Shown: piece after piece, positions 1 through 7,474 of the stretch | Layout: each line of letters begins with the position of its first letter | How positions within the stretch are numbered: position 1 is the stretch's first letter | Assembly (NCBI GenBank): GCA_019242435.1 | Contig: JAFAVN010000168.1 | Coordinates: 1 to 23,509 of the forward strand | Length of the DNA: 23,509 nucleotides | Direction: 5' to 3' | Origin: Verrucomicrobiota bacterium | GTDB lineage: Bacteria > Verrucomicrobiota > Verrucomicrobiia > Chthoniobacterales > JAFAMB01 | Notes under the pieces: generated by a model | What the model was told of the DNA's origin: nothing | The model's input: only the letters and a program-made list of their open reading frames with translations | Databases searched by the model: none | Translations under genes and position numbers: made by a program

Positions 1-257
1 GGTATCGAGGCAAAGCGTCTTCTGAGACGTAACTTTGGAGGGATCGCGTTTCCACGATCGTTAGGGGTATTTTCCAAAACCGGATCGCGGGGGCATCATC
101 CCTCCAAATCCACTTAAATCCTACGCCTCGTCGGCTGATGACCGGGCTAATCCGTTTATTTTGACGTCGCATCTGTGAATACTAGTTGCGTGAAGCACGG
201 TCTACGTTCTCTTTTCTGGTCGATTCTCCGGTTTCTTTTATTAGTTTCTAATATCGA
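1..257. other. Leader region upstream of ptsI, no gene recognised
   Basis: No recognisable gene lies here. Frame 1 is open to a TAA at 115-117, but the 38 residues resemble no family I know. An 11-bp inverted repeat pairs 34-44 with 98-108 across a 53-nt gap, which could arise by chance. A TTGACG hexamer at 161-166 is a possible -35 element for ptsI, but no good -10 follows at the usual spacing. Confidence 0.4.
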
Positions 258-2030
258 ATGAGTGATGAGGAAGTACGGCTTCGTGGTGTAGGCGTTTCAC
301 CTGGAATTGGCCATGGCGCCGTCTTCATCCACCATCCGGAGGACGAGGAACCGCCTAAACGTCGCATCGAAAGCAGCGAGGTTCCGGGAGAGATCGCTCG
401 ATTCGAGGCTGCCCTGATTGCAACCAGAGCACAGATACTGGAAATGCAGCAGCGCATCGCCGAAGCGATCGGAGCGAAGGACGCCAGCATTTTCGACGCG
501 CATCTTCTGGTTGTCGAGGACCATACCTTGATTGACGAAGTGCTCCGTACCCTGCAACGGGACCTTTGGAACGTAGAATACGTCTTCTCCGAGGTAGCAA
601 ATCGTTACGCCAAGACGCTCAGCGAGATCGATGATCCCTATCTGAGGGAGCGTGCCTTTGACATCTACGATGTCACCAAGCGGATTGTGCGGAACCTTAT
701 GGGACGCACGACTCGGTCGCTCTCCCAGCTTGACTCACCGCATATCATTGTCGCCCATAATCTGACGCCTTCGGATGCAGCCGCTTTAAACCGCCAACTT
801 GTTATCGGGATTGCCACCGACATTGGGAGCAAGACGTCGCACACCGCGATCATGGCTCGCTCGCTCAATATTCCGGCCGTGGTCGGGCTGAAGGATGCCA
901 GCACTCGGTTGAAGAGCGGCGACAATGTATTGCTGGATGGCACAAACGGTCTCGTGATAGTCAATCCGGCCGATGAGGCGCTCTCCGAATATGGCGAGCT
1001 TGAAGTGCGCCTGGAAAAGGTGGAAGAGCTGCTCACCGAAATCCGGGACACGGCGTGCATTACCGCCGACGGGACGCAAGTTATTCTATCGGCTAACATT
1101 GAGCTTCCTGAGGATGTCGAGTTGGTCAAAGAAGCTGGCGCGATGGGGGTCGGGCTCTATCGAACGGAGTTCTTTTTCCTAAACAAAACTGAATTACCCA
1201 ACGAAGAGGAACAATTCCAAGCCTACCAGGCCGTCGCCGAAGCCGTACAACCAAACTCGGTCATCATCCGAACCCTGGATCTCGGCGGAGATAAATTTTT
1301 GAGTCATTCCCATATTCCGATGGAGATCAATCCGTTCCTAGGCTGCCGGGCTATCCGTTTTTGCCTGGAACGCCCGGACATTTTCAAGGCGCAATTGCGC
1401 GCCATCTTGCGTGCCAGCGCCGGCGGGAACGTGCGAATGATGTACCCGATGATTTCTGGGATCTCGGAACTTCGGCAGGCGAATGAGGTGCTCGAAAATT
1501 GCCGGACTGAGCTTAGGGCGGAGGGTATTGCTTTCGACGAAGAGATGGAAACCGGTATTATGATTGAAGTTCCGAGCGCCGTCATGGTGGCGGATGCACT
1601 AGCCAGGGAAGTGGATTTCTTCAGCATCGGAACGAACGACCTGATCCAGTACACTATCGCGGTCGATCGAGTAAACGAGCGAATCGCCCATCTGTACCAG
1701 CCGACCCATCCGGCGATAGTGCGGCTCCTGGAAATGACAGTGATGGCTGCCCATGCACACGGTATATGGACCGGGGTCTGTGGAGAGATGGCAGGCGAGG
1801 TGGCTTTGACTCCGCTGTTGATTGGTCTGGGCATAGATGAGTTGAGCGCTAGCCCCGGCCTAGTTCCGCGGGTCAAGAAAGCGGTGCAAAGTTTGGAGGC
1901 AAAACAATGCCGCCAGCTCATTGAAGACGTCCGGAATGTTACTTCCGGAAACGAGATACTAGCCAAATGCGAGGCCATGGCACGAACGCGTTATCCTGAA
2001 CTGCTCAGCTTCGGTGCCGGGCCGGAGTGA
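258..2030 (+). CDS. ptsI: PTS enzyme I (phosphoenolpyruvate-protein phosphotransferase)
   Basis: Cytoplasmic enzyme that takes phosphate from phosphoenolpyruvate and passes it to HPr at the head of the sugar phosphotransferase (or PTS-like regulatory) cascade. At 590 residues it is close to the usual ~575. The N-terminal HPr-binding/swivel part carries the phosphorylated histidine in GSKTSHTAIMAR (His195), followed by NIPAVVG. The C-terminal PEP-binding barrel shows GLYRTEF (299-305), RTLDLGGDK (338-346), EINPFLGCR (356-364), FFSIGTNDL (454-462) and the catalytic cysteine in CGEMAG (Cys508). All key residues are intact. The ATG at 258 has no clear Shine-Dalgarno, but the N-terminus aligns with the family pattern (GVGVSPGIGHG). 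No ptsH lies downstream; the gene ends in a 26-bp tail-to-tail overlap with the thioesterase gene. The upstream neighbour is outside the window. Confidence 0.97.
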   Translation: MSDEEVRLRGVGVSPGIGHGAVFIHHPEDEEPPKRRIESSEVPGEIARFEAALIATRAQILEMQQRIAEAIGAKDASIFDAHLLVVEDHTLIDEVLRTLQRDLWNVEYVFSEVANRYAKTLSEIDDPYLRERAFDIYDVTKRIVRNLMGRTTRSLSQLDSPHIIVAHNLTPSDAAALNRQLVIGIATDIGSKTSHTAIMARSLNIPAVVGLKDASTRLKSGDNVLLDGTNGLVIVNPADEALSEYGELEVRLEKVEELLTEIRDTACITADGTQVILSANIELPEDVELVKEAGAMGVGLYRTEFFFLNKTELPNEEEQFQAYQAVAEAVQPNSVIIRTLDLGGDKFLSHSHIPMEINPFLGCRAIRFCLERPDIFKAQLRAILRASAGGNVRMMYPMISGISELRQANEVLENCRTELRAEGIAFDEEMETGIMIEVPSAVMVADALAREVDFFSIGTNDLIQYTIAVDRVNERIAHLYQPTHPAIVRLLEMTVMAAHAHGIWTGVCGEMAGEVALTPLLIGLGIDELSASPGLVPRVKKAVQSLEAKQCRQLIEDVRNVTSGNEILAKCEAMARTRYPELLSFGAGPE

Positions 2031-2457
2031 GCTCAAGGTTCAGTCGCTTATAATAATTGGTCACCCGGCAGACAGAGAGTTGGTTCTGGCTTTCTTCGTG
2101 GACGATCTCGACGTTGTGTACTGCCAGAACAGATGACCGCCGCAGAAGGTGAGCGGTGGCCAAGACATAACCGGAAGTGGCGGAGCGAAGATGAGAAGCG
2201 TTGATCTCGATACCGACCGGAATGGTTTCTTCCGGGTTTATACCCCAAGTTGAATGCATGCTGGCGGCACTCTCAGCCAACAAAAGGCTGATTCCGCCAT
2301 GCAATAAGCCAAACGGTTGGCGGGCAGCATCCGAAATGAACATCCGTAAAGTGAGACCTTTCTCATCGACCGAAACGACCTCAACACCGAGAGGCTCGAG
2401 GGCAGTTTTTGGAATCAATCCTTGGAAATCAGCGAGTGAGTTCAAACCCGCAAACAT
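2005..2457 (-). CDS. PaaI/MenI-like hotdog-fold acyl-CoA thioesterase
   Basis: A 150-residue hotdog-fold protein that probably hydrolyses an aromatic or fatty acyl-CoA thioester. QPFGLLHGGISLLLAES (47-63) matches the YdiI/MenI/PaaI family signature: His53 and Gly-Gly form the oxyanion region and Glu62 is the expected catalytic acid. The following GIEINASHLRSA segment also matches YdiI. In E. coli, YdiI acts as the 1,4-dihydroxy-2-naphthoyl-CoA thioesterase of menaquinone synthesis, but specificity cannot be read from sequence here and no men genes are nearby. Its ATG (2457-2455) directly abuts the TAG of the upstream peroxiredoxin gene, giving TAGATG, so translational coupling is likely. Its 3' end overlaps ptsI on the other strand. 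Confidence 0.9.
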   Translation of the reverse strand: MFAGLNSLADFQGLIPKTALEPLGVEVVSVDEKGLTLRMFISDAARQPFGLLHGGISLLLAESAASMHSTWGINPEETIPVGIEINASHLRSATSGYVLATAHLLRRSSVLAVHNVEIVHEESQNQLSVCRVTNYYKRLNLELTPARHRS

Positions 2458-3021
2458 CTATCTGGGGTGCTGGCTGAGCCATTCTCGGGTTTCAGCCGCA
2501 CTTTTGTCGGGTGGAAATACCGGATAAAAAACGTGGGTGATCACACCGTTATCGATAATCATTGTCAGCCGTTTGATTAAAGTTTCGCCGGCAAATTCGA
2601 ATGTAGGCAGGTTCAGGGCACGACTGAAATGCAACTCTCGATCGGAAGCCAGAAGATAGGGGAGATGCAATCGCTCCGCCACTTCCTGCTGATCTTTCGA
2701 GTTCTGTGCACTGACTCCGTAAATCCGGTTTGCACCGGCCTCTAAGAGGTTCTGAAATTCATCGCGGAACGCGCAGTTCTGAGGAGTGCACCCACGAGCA
2801 CCCGGAATTGCGTCCCATTCGGGCGGCGGATCCTGTCCGGGCCTCCCGGTTTTCGGATAGCAGAAGATCACCGTTCTGCCCGAAAGCTTGGAGAAGTTCA
2901 CGATGGAGCCATCAGTTGCTGGGAGCTCGATCGAAGCCAAGCCTAAACGCGGCAGATGGGCGCAGGCGCCGTCGTCCACCGGGACCGGAAGGTTGTCCGG
3001 CAATTTTAGCGACTGGGGCAT
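2458..3021 (-). CDS. BCP/PrxQ-like peroxiredoxin
   Basis: A 187-residue thioredoxin-fold peroxidase, expected to reduce hydrogen peroxide or organic hydroperoxides using thiol cysteines. The active loop is GCTPQNCAFRDEF. Cys78 is the expected peroxidatic cysteine and Cys83 five residues later matches the resolving-cysteine spacing of BCP/PrxQ enzymes; an extra Cys54 lies on the preceding strand. An unusual proline/glycine-rich insertion (YPKTGRPGQDPPPEWDAIPG, residues 55-74) comes just before the active site, which places it in a side branch of the family. The ATG at 3021 is the first plausible start; no strong Shine-Dalgarno is visible. It lies 55 bp after msrC and directly abuts the thioesterase start, so it is the third gene of an apparent four-gene operon. 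No signal peptide, so cytoplasmic. Confidence 0.9.
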   Translation of the reverse strand: MPQSLKLPDNLPVPVDDGACAHLPRLGLASIELPATDGSIVNFSKLSGRTVIFCYPKTGRPGQDPPPEWDAIPGARGCTPQNCAFRDEFQNLLEAGANRIYGVSAQNSKDQQEVAERLHLPYLLASDRELHFSRALNLPTFEFAGETLIKRLTMIIDNGVITHVFYPVFPPDKSAAETREWLSQHPR

Positions 3022-3076
3022 AACATTATCAACTTATAAACTTTTTGAGTCTGGAATCAGGTTAACCATCAGGCGG

Positions 3077-3571
3077 TTAAGCGATGGCGTCACTTAGAAT
3101 ACGTGTGAATTTTTCAAGCTCTCTGGCATCAGTCTCGCCGAAGCGGTCAAATGCCGGACTATCGATATCGAGGACCGCGATCAAATCCCCGCCTTTTAGA
3201 ATCGGCAAAACGATCTCCGAGTTCGAAGCAATATCGCAAGCAATGTGGCCCGGAAATTCGTGCACATTTGGTACGACAACGGTTTGGCGCCGGATTGCCG
3301 CCGTTCCGCAAACTCCCCGCCCCAGCTTAATCCGAACACAGGCAGCCTTTCCTTGAAATGGGCCCAGGACTAGCTGATCGCCATTTAAAAAGTAGAATCC
3401 GGCCCAATTAACCGCAGGCAGATTCCAAAAAAGCAGTGCCGCCGCGTTTGCCGTGTTCGCGATGAGATCGGATTCTCCTTCAATCACCGCGCGAAGGTCT
3501 TGTTGAAGTCGATTATACAGCGAAATGGAGTCTGCCTCTTGAAGTCGGGTCGGGACGGTTGAAAAGCTCAC
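3077..3571 (-). CDS. msrC: Free methionine-(R)-sulfoxide reductase (GAF-domain)
   Basis: Reduces free (not protein-bound) methionine-R-sulfoxide, a repair and antioxidant function in the cytoplasm. The 164-residue protein is a single GAF domain with the hallmark fRMsr sequence: NWAGFYFL (55-62), LGPFQGKAACVRI (69-81), GRGVCGTA (84-91), GHIACDIASNSEIVLPI (108-124) and VLDIDSP. The three conserved cysteines Cys78, Cys88 and Cys112 are all present, matching the catalytic and resolving cysteines of the E. coli and yeast enzymes. The start is GTG (3571-3569), 13 bp after the dapL stop, so the two are probably co-transcribed. The next gene in the operon, a peroxiredoxin, fits an oxidative-damage role. 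Confidence 0.95.
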   Translation of the reverse strand: MSFSTVPTRLQEADSISLYNRLQQDLRAVIEGESDLIANTANAAALLFWNLPAVNWAGFYFLNGDQLVLGPFQGKAACVRIKLGRGVCGTAAIRRQTVVVPNVHEFPGHIACDIASNSEIVLPILKGGDLIAVLDIDSPAFDRFGETDARELEKFTRILSDAIA

Positions 3572-3584
3572 GGGCGCAAATACT

Positions 3585-4823
3585 TCACCAATTCACCGCT
3601 TGAAATCTCATGGCTGCCTCCTCGGCATTCTCACGCGAATTGAATGCCGAGACTCGAAAGAAGCCTTCGCCTTGGGCACCGAAACCAGAACCGGGGGTCA
3701 CGACTACCTGGATGTCATGTAAGATCTTGTCGAAGATCTGCCAGCTGTTATAGCCCACCGGTGCTTTCACCCAAAGATAAGGTGCGTTAATGCCCCCAAA
3801 AACTTCTAGTCCGCTCTTACGCAGAGCTGTACCCAAAACCGAAGCGTTACCCAGGTAATGAGCAATGAGAGCGCTGATCTGTTCTTTGCCCTGTTGGGTA
3901 TAAAGGGCCTCGGCGCCCCGCTGAACGGGATAACTGACACTATTGAACTTAGTGCTGAAGCGGCGATGCCATAAGGGATGCAGGCTTTTTTTCTCGCCGC
4001 TGTGAGTGCTCGCCAGCACCTCTTTTGGTAGTACCGTGAACCCGCAACGGACCCCGGTGAATCCGCCGTTCTTAGAAAAGCTGCGAAACTCAATCGCACA
4101 TTTTCGGGCTGCCGGAATTTCATAGATGGAATGCGGAATCTCCGGATCTCTGATATAAGCTTCGTATGCGGCATCAAAAAGAATGATCGCTTCCGATTCC
4201 AAGGCGAATTCAACCCATGCCGTCAGCTGCTTGCGAGTAGCCGTGGCACCGGTAGGGTTGTTGGGGTAACAAAGATAGATCACATCCGCTCTTTCCTGAG
4301 GGACCGCAGGCACAAACTGGTTCGATTCATTGCACGGGAGGTAAATCAAGCCGCGATAATTCCCCGAAGAATCCGCTTCATCGGTGTGCCCAGCCATGAC
4401 GTTGGTATCAACATAGACGGGATAAACCGGATCCATCACCGCGATTCGATTATCAGCGCCGAGGATGTCGAGGATGTTACCGCAATCGCATTTTGAGCCG
4501 TCGGAAACAAAGATCTCGTCGTTAGCAACATCCAGCCCTCGGGCTCGATAATCGTTTTGGCCGATGGTTTCTCGGAGAAAGTCGTAGCCTTGTTCCGGAC
4601 CGTAACCTCGAAAGGATTCCCGCCGGCTTAGTTCGTCTACCGCTCGATGCATCGCCTCGATGGCGGCGGCAGGGAGCGGTTCGGTCACATCGCCGATCCC
4701 GCATCGAATTACATTTTTGAACTTCTCCGGATTCGCCTCCATGAATTGCCTTACTCGACGGGCAATTTCCGGAAACAGGTACCCGGCCTTGAGTTTCAAG
4801 TAATGGTCGTTCAGGTGGGCCAT
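3585..4823 (-). CDS. dapL: LL-diaminopimelate aminotransferase
   Basis: PLP-dependent enzyme that converts tetrahydrodipicolinate directly to LL-2,6-diaminopimelate, bypassing the DapD/C/E steps of lysine and peptidoglycan precursor synthesis. From the ATG at 4823 it is 412 residues, the normal family length, and begins MAHLNDHYLKLKAGYLFPEI, typical of DapL. Visible motifs are GIGDVTEPLP near the N-terminus, CYPNNPTGA (185-193), FDAAYEAY (Asp217 and Tyr220 near the cofactor) and SFSKNGGFTGVRCGF with the PLP lysine Lys251. An upstream in-frame ATG at 4874 adds 17 residues encoded by a heptamer repeat (CYPLSAIRF) and is almost certainly not used. DapL is known from plants, Chlamydiae, Verrucomicrobia and some other bacteria. 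First gene of the minus-strand operon with msrC, the peroxiredoxin and the thioesterase. Confidence 0.96.
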   Translation of the reverse strand: MAHLNDHYLKLKAGYLFPEIARRVRQFMEANPEKFKNVIRCGIGDVTEPLPAAAIEAMHRAVDELSRRESFRGYGPEQGYDFLRETIGQNDYRARGLDVANDEIFVSDGSKCDCGNILDILGADNRIAVMDPVYPVYVDTNVMAGHTDEADSSGNYRGLIYLPCNESNQFVPAVPQERADVIYLCYPNNPTGATATRKQLTAWVEFALESEAIILFDAAYEAYIRDPEIPHSIYEIPAARKCAIEFRSFSKNGGFTGVRCGFTVLPKEVLASTHSGEKKSLHPLWHRRFSTKFNSVSYPVQRGAEALYTQQGKEQISALIAHYLGNASVLGTALRKSGLEVFGGINAPYLWVKAPVGYNSWQIFDKILHDIQVVVTPGSGFGAQGEGFFRVSAFNSRENAEEAAMRFQAVNW

Positions 4824-4837
4824 AGGCGACGCATCAA

Positions 4838-4928
4838 AGCGGATAGCAGATAGCGGATAGCAGAATGAACGCAATCAAGCCTTGCTCGGCAAAGCGGATC
4901 CGCTGATTGCTAAGTGCTATCTGCTATT
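4838..4928. repeat. Inverted heptamer-repeat spacer between sod and dapL
   Basis: The left half (4838-4865) is four heptamers of the form AGCRGAT/AGCAGAA. The right half (4901-4928) is the same kind of heptamer in inverse orientation (TGCTAWN). The plus strand carries TAG at 4844, 4851 and 4858; the minus strand carries TAG at 4926, 4919 and 4912. Both sets are spaced exactly 7 bp, so all three frames are closed on each strand. A perfect 12-bp palindrome, AGCGGATCCGCT, sits at 4893-4904. The two halves can pair as a long imperfect hairpin. It lies after the sod stop codon and just before the dapL start. Confidence 0.85.
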
Positions 4929-4957
4929 TTCAACCAAAGTTTGCTGGCCTTGGTTCT

Positions 4958-5569
4958 TTAGCTGGCGGCTTCGAAATTCTTTTCCGCTTGGTCCCAGTTC
5001 ACCACATTCCACCAGGCCTTCAAATAATCCGGACGGCGATTTTGATAGAGCAGATAGTATGAATGCTCCCAGACATCAACGCCGAGTACCGGTTTCAAAC
5101 CCTCCATAATCGGGCTATCTTGATTTGGAGTGGAAGTGATGGCGAGCTTGCCATCTTTGCCGACTACCAGCCATCCCCAGCCACTGCCGAACCGGCCGGC
5201 GGCGGCCGCCTGGAATTTTTCTTTGAACTGGTCAAAACCGCCAAATGTGGAATCGATGGCCTCTGCCAGCTTGCCTTTCGGTTTGCCACCCGCATTCGGC
5301 GCCATGATTTTCCAGAAAAAGGTGTGATTCGAATGACCGCCGCCGTTATTCCTGACGACAGTCCGAATCGATTCCGGAACCTGATTCAGGTCCGCGATCA
5401 ATTGGTCGACCGGCTTTGCTGCCAGATCGGAGTGGTCTTTCAAAGCGTTGTTAGCGTTCGTAATGTACGCCTGATGATGCTTATCGTGATGGATTTCCAT
5501 CGTCTTCGCATCGATATGCGGCTCAAGCGCTTTGAAAGGATAGGGCAAGGGAGGTAATTCGTAAGCCAT
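4958..5569 (-). CDS. sodA: Superoxide dismutase, Mn-type (Fe/Mn family)
   Basis: Converts superoxide to oxygen and hydrogen peroxide. The 203-residue protein has the full Fe/Mn SOD layout: N-terminal helical hairpin with MEIHHDKHHQAY (metal ligand His27), GGHSNHTFFW (ligand His82) and C-terminal VDVWEHSYY (ligands Asp165 and His169). The pattern of Gly at 77-78 together with Gln150 in TPNQDSP is that of Mn-using members, where Fe forms carry the active-site Gln earlier; metal preference remains an inference. No signal peptide, so cytoplasmic. The ATG at 5569 gives the canonical N-terminus AYELPPLPY. Its 3' side runs into the heptamer spacer before dapL, and it shares strand with the redox operon downstream. 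A GCGAGCC/GGCTCGC inverted repeat (5597-5603 with 5624-5630) lies in the leader. Confidence 0.96.
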   Translation of the reverse strand: MAYELPPLPYPFKALEPHIDAKTMEIHHDKHHQAYITNANNALKDHSDLAAKPVDQLIADLNQVPESIRTVVRNNGGGHSNHTFFWKIMAPNAGGKPKGKLAEAIDSTFGGFDQFKEKFQAAAAGRFGSGWGWLVVGKDGKLAITSTPNQDSPIMEGLKPVLGVDVWEHSYYLLYQNRRPDYLKAWWNVVNWDQAEKNFEAAS

Positions 5570-5682
5570 AGGATTTTCGTAGGAAGCTAAGTTTAGGCGA
5601 GCCCCTCAAATTCCAATTTCCTTGGCTCGCAAACCAAACTAAACCTCTGGCCCGAGAACCGTCAACCGCGCGAAAGGCTGGT

Positions 5683-6045
5683 TCACCGCTCCAACGTAGG
5701 GTGACGGATCCCCAGGGAATCCGGTGCCGTTACCGCGTCCGGCCGGTTTGACGGTTCCATTCTGGCAGCGGGATTCGATATTTCCGCGGTTCGCTGCCTG
5801 GCTAGTCCTTCCTCGATAAGCTCGGCCGCGCATAAGTGCATCGGAATGTCGCGCGCAGAACTTAAGTTTCGCAAAGCGGCTTGCATATCTTCGGTCAGAA
5901 TGATCTGAAGAAAAGCTTTGTGCTCTTCCTTCAGACGCGTTCGCCGGCGGCGCTGAGCTTCCCGAAGTTGCAAGAGGCGTTTTTTACGCTTCTGGGCTAC
6001 TTGCTGAATCATACTGGGGGGAGGGGAAAGCCCAAGGATAATCAT
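5683..6045 (-). CDS. Small basic unknown protein with charged N-terminal helix
   Basis: I do not recognise this gene. It encodes about 121 residues from the ATG at 6045; a second ATG at 6012 would give 110 residues. The N-terminal part (QKRKKRLLQLREAQRRRR and onward for ~35 residues) is a very basic, probably continuous helix. A shorter mixed segment follows (ILTEDMQAALRNLSSARDIP, then AAELIEEGLARQ) that looks helical and could be a small DNA- or protein-binding unit. The last 35 residues are proline-rich and probably disordered. It lies between sodA and a divergent unknown gene; the 3' end is 113 bp upstream of the sodA start. Neither start has a good Shine-Dalgarno, so it may not be expressed. 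Confidence 0.5.
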   Translation of the reverse strand: MIILGLSPPPSMIQQVAQKRKKRLLQLREAQRRRRTRLKEEHKAFLQIILTEDMQAALRNLSSARDIPMHLCAAELIEEGLARQRTAEISNPAARMEPSNRPDAVTAPDSLGIRHPTLER

Positions 6046-6148
6046 CCACAACCAGGAAGTCGAGCGGCCTTTTCCATTTCAGCTCGCTTGTGACTCAAAA
6101 ATTTGACAGGTCTCTCGGGCCCGTCTAAGCAGGAAACTTGTGTTAAAT

Positions 6149-6589
6149 ATGACGTTTTCTTCTTCTCTACCGGCGGCTCGCCGGGAGGAGCTGGAAACTC
6201 TGATGTTCTTCCATCCCCAGCAAGGGGAGCATGAATCAGGTATCAACGCTTCTATCCTGAGTTACGGATTTCCCAAGATCATCGTGGACGAAGACCGGCT
6301 AAGGATAGGGATTGAAGGCCGGGAAGTCCAAACCCTCTACGCATTTCTGCAGCGGGGACAACAGAAAGAGCTGGCGGGGGTCGTCGTCTACACCAGAACC
6401 GATGATGATACCCTGGCGTTACTCCATATGGCAGTTAAGCCGGAGTATTCCTATTCGGTGGGATACCGGAACGAACTGGTGCTGATCCGGATCCTGGCCC
6501 AGGTGCGGTCAATCGCCAAAAGGATTAAAGGGATCAAGCGCCTGTCTATAGCATATGCCGGCCTCATTGTTCCTCGTGCCACCGTTTAG
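6149..6589 (+). CDS. Unknown protein with weak GNAT-like C-terminal pattern
   Basis: A 146-residue protein from the ATG at 6149, with AGGAA at 6131-6135 upstream; a GTG at 6140 would add three residues. No family is recognised with confidence. The order of a strand (KELAGVVVYTR), an acidic turn (TDDD), a strand ending HMAVKPEY, a long helix (ELVLIRILAQVRSIAKRI) and a last strand (KRLSIAY) recalls strands 4-5 and helix 3 of GNAT acetyltransferases. The acetyl-CoA motif R/QxxGxG/A is not visible, so this is only a fold-level suggestion. The N-terminus is polar (HPQQGEHESG). It is divergent from the small basic gene and 102 bp upstream of the NIF3-like gene. Confidence 0.7.
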   Translation: MTFSSSLPAARREELETLMFFHPQQGEHESGINASILSYGFPKIIVDEDRLRIGIEGREVQTLYAFLQRGQQKELAGVVVYTRTDDDTLALLHMAVKPEYSYSVGYRNELVLIRILAQVRSIAKRIKGIKRLSIAYAGLIVPRATV

Positions 6590-6691
6590 TCTGAACCGCT
6601 GCCAGATTCCGGGCCGACCCCGGGGAAAGTGGGCGGGAATTTGTCTGTAAGCCAGGATGACTGAAATAATCTTATTTCCCGGACAAAAGCA

Positions 6692-7465
6692 ATGACCCCG
6701 CCTCATGCTGAGAAAACCCTGCTCCCGATAGTAGACTACCTCGACGCGTTATTGGACCTCCGCGGGTTCGAGGATTATCCGAACGCGCTTAATGGCCTAC
6801 AATTAGAAAGTCCGGGCCGCGTAACCAAAATTGGAGCAGCGGTTGATTCGGGCATCCGTACGATCGACATGGCGGTGGCAGAACAGGTCGATCTACTGTT
6901 GGTGCATCATGGTCTATTTTGGGGCGGTCTTGCCCCCATTTGCGGGCCTGCCTATCGAAAATTGGCGAAAGCAGTTGAAGCCCGCATGGCTATTTATAGT
7001 GTGCATTTGCCCTTAGATGCTCATCCTGAAATCGGAAACAATGTTTTGCTTGCGGCTGATCTTGGCTTGACTTCGCTGGCTCCGTTTTTCCCATACAAAG
7101 GGCGGTCGATAGGCTATTCCGCACTTGTGGACACTGATTACTCCACGCTGTTAACAAAGATCGAGAAACGGTTCGGCGGCCCGGTTTGGAATTGTCATGC
7201 TGGTCCGGATCGAGTCAGAAATGTTGGTATTGTCACTGGCGGGGCAGGGGCTGAGCTTGGATTAGCGAAGGCTGCTGGAATCGACACTTTTATAACTGGC
7301 GAAGGCCCGCATCATACATTTGCCATAGCCGAGGAGCTAGGCTTAAACCTGATTTATGCGGGGCATTATGCGACCGAGACCTCGGGAGTAAAAGCGTTAG
7401 CCAGCCGAGTAGCCAGCGAATTCGATCTGCCGTGGGTCTTTCTCGATCATCCCTCCGGGCTCTGA
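6692..7465 (+). CDS. NIF3/DUF34 family metal-binding protein (YbgI-like)
   Basis: A 257-residue single-domain member of the NIF3 family, labelled in databases as 'GTP cyclohydrolase 1 type 2 homolog' though its cellular role is unsettled. The di-metal ligands expected from E. coli YbgI are all visible: the His-His pair in LLLVHHGLFWGG (His72, His73), Asp109 in SVHLPLDAHPEIGNN, and His225 and Glu229 in AGHYATETSG. The signature NGLQLES near residue 34 and the glycine-rich GIVTGGAGAELG also fit. The length is typical of short forms without the middle insertion. The ATG at 6692 lies 14 bp after a 16-bp palindrome. The glycosylase gene begins 9 bp after its stop, so the two are probably one transcript. 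Confidence 0.93.
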   Translation: MTPPHAEKTLLPIVDYLDALLDLRGFEDYPNALNGLQLESPGRVTKIGAAVDSGIRTIDMAVAEQVDLLLVHHGLFWGGLAPICGPAYRKLAKAVEARMAIYSVHLPLDAHPEIGNNVLLAADLGLTSLAPFFPYKGRSIGYSALVDTDYSTLLTKIEKRFGGPVWNCHAGPDRVRNVGIVTGGAGAELGLAKAAGIDTFITGEGPHHTFAIAEELGLNLIYAGHYATETSGVKALASRVASEFDLPWVFLDHPSGL

Positions 7466-7474
7466 GTATAGGGA

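Noticed and set aside
34..108. 11-bp inverted repeat (34-44 with 98-108)
   Set aside because: With a 53-nt gap, one such pair is expected by chance in a window of this size; no T-tract or other supporting signal.
1..117. Possible 3' end of an upstream gene in frame 1
   Set aside because: Only 38 residues, no family resemblance and no start visible; open by chance is as likely.
258..2030. Fusion of enzyme I with HPr or an IIA domain
   Set aside because: The length and motif order are those of plain enzyme I; no extra domain is present at either end.
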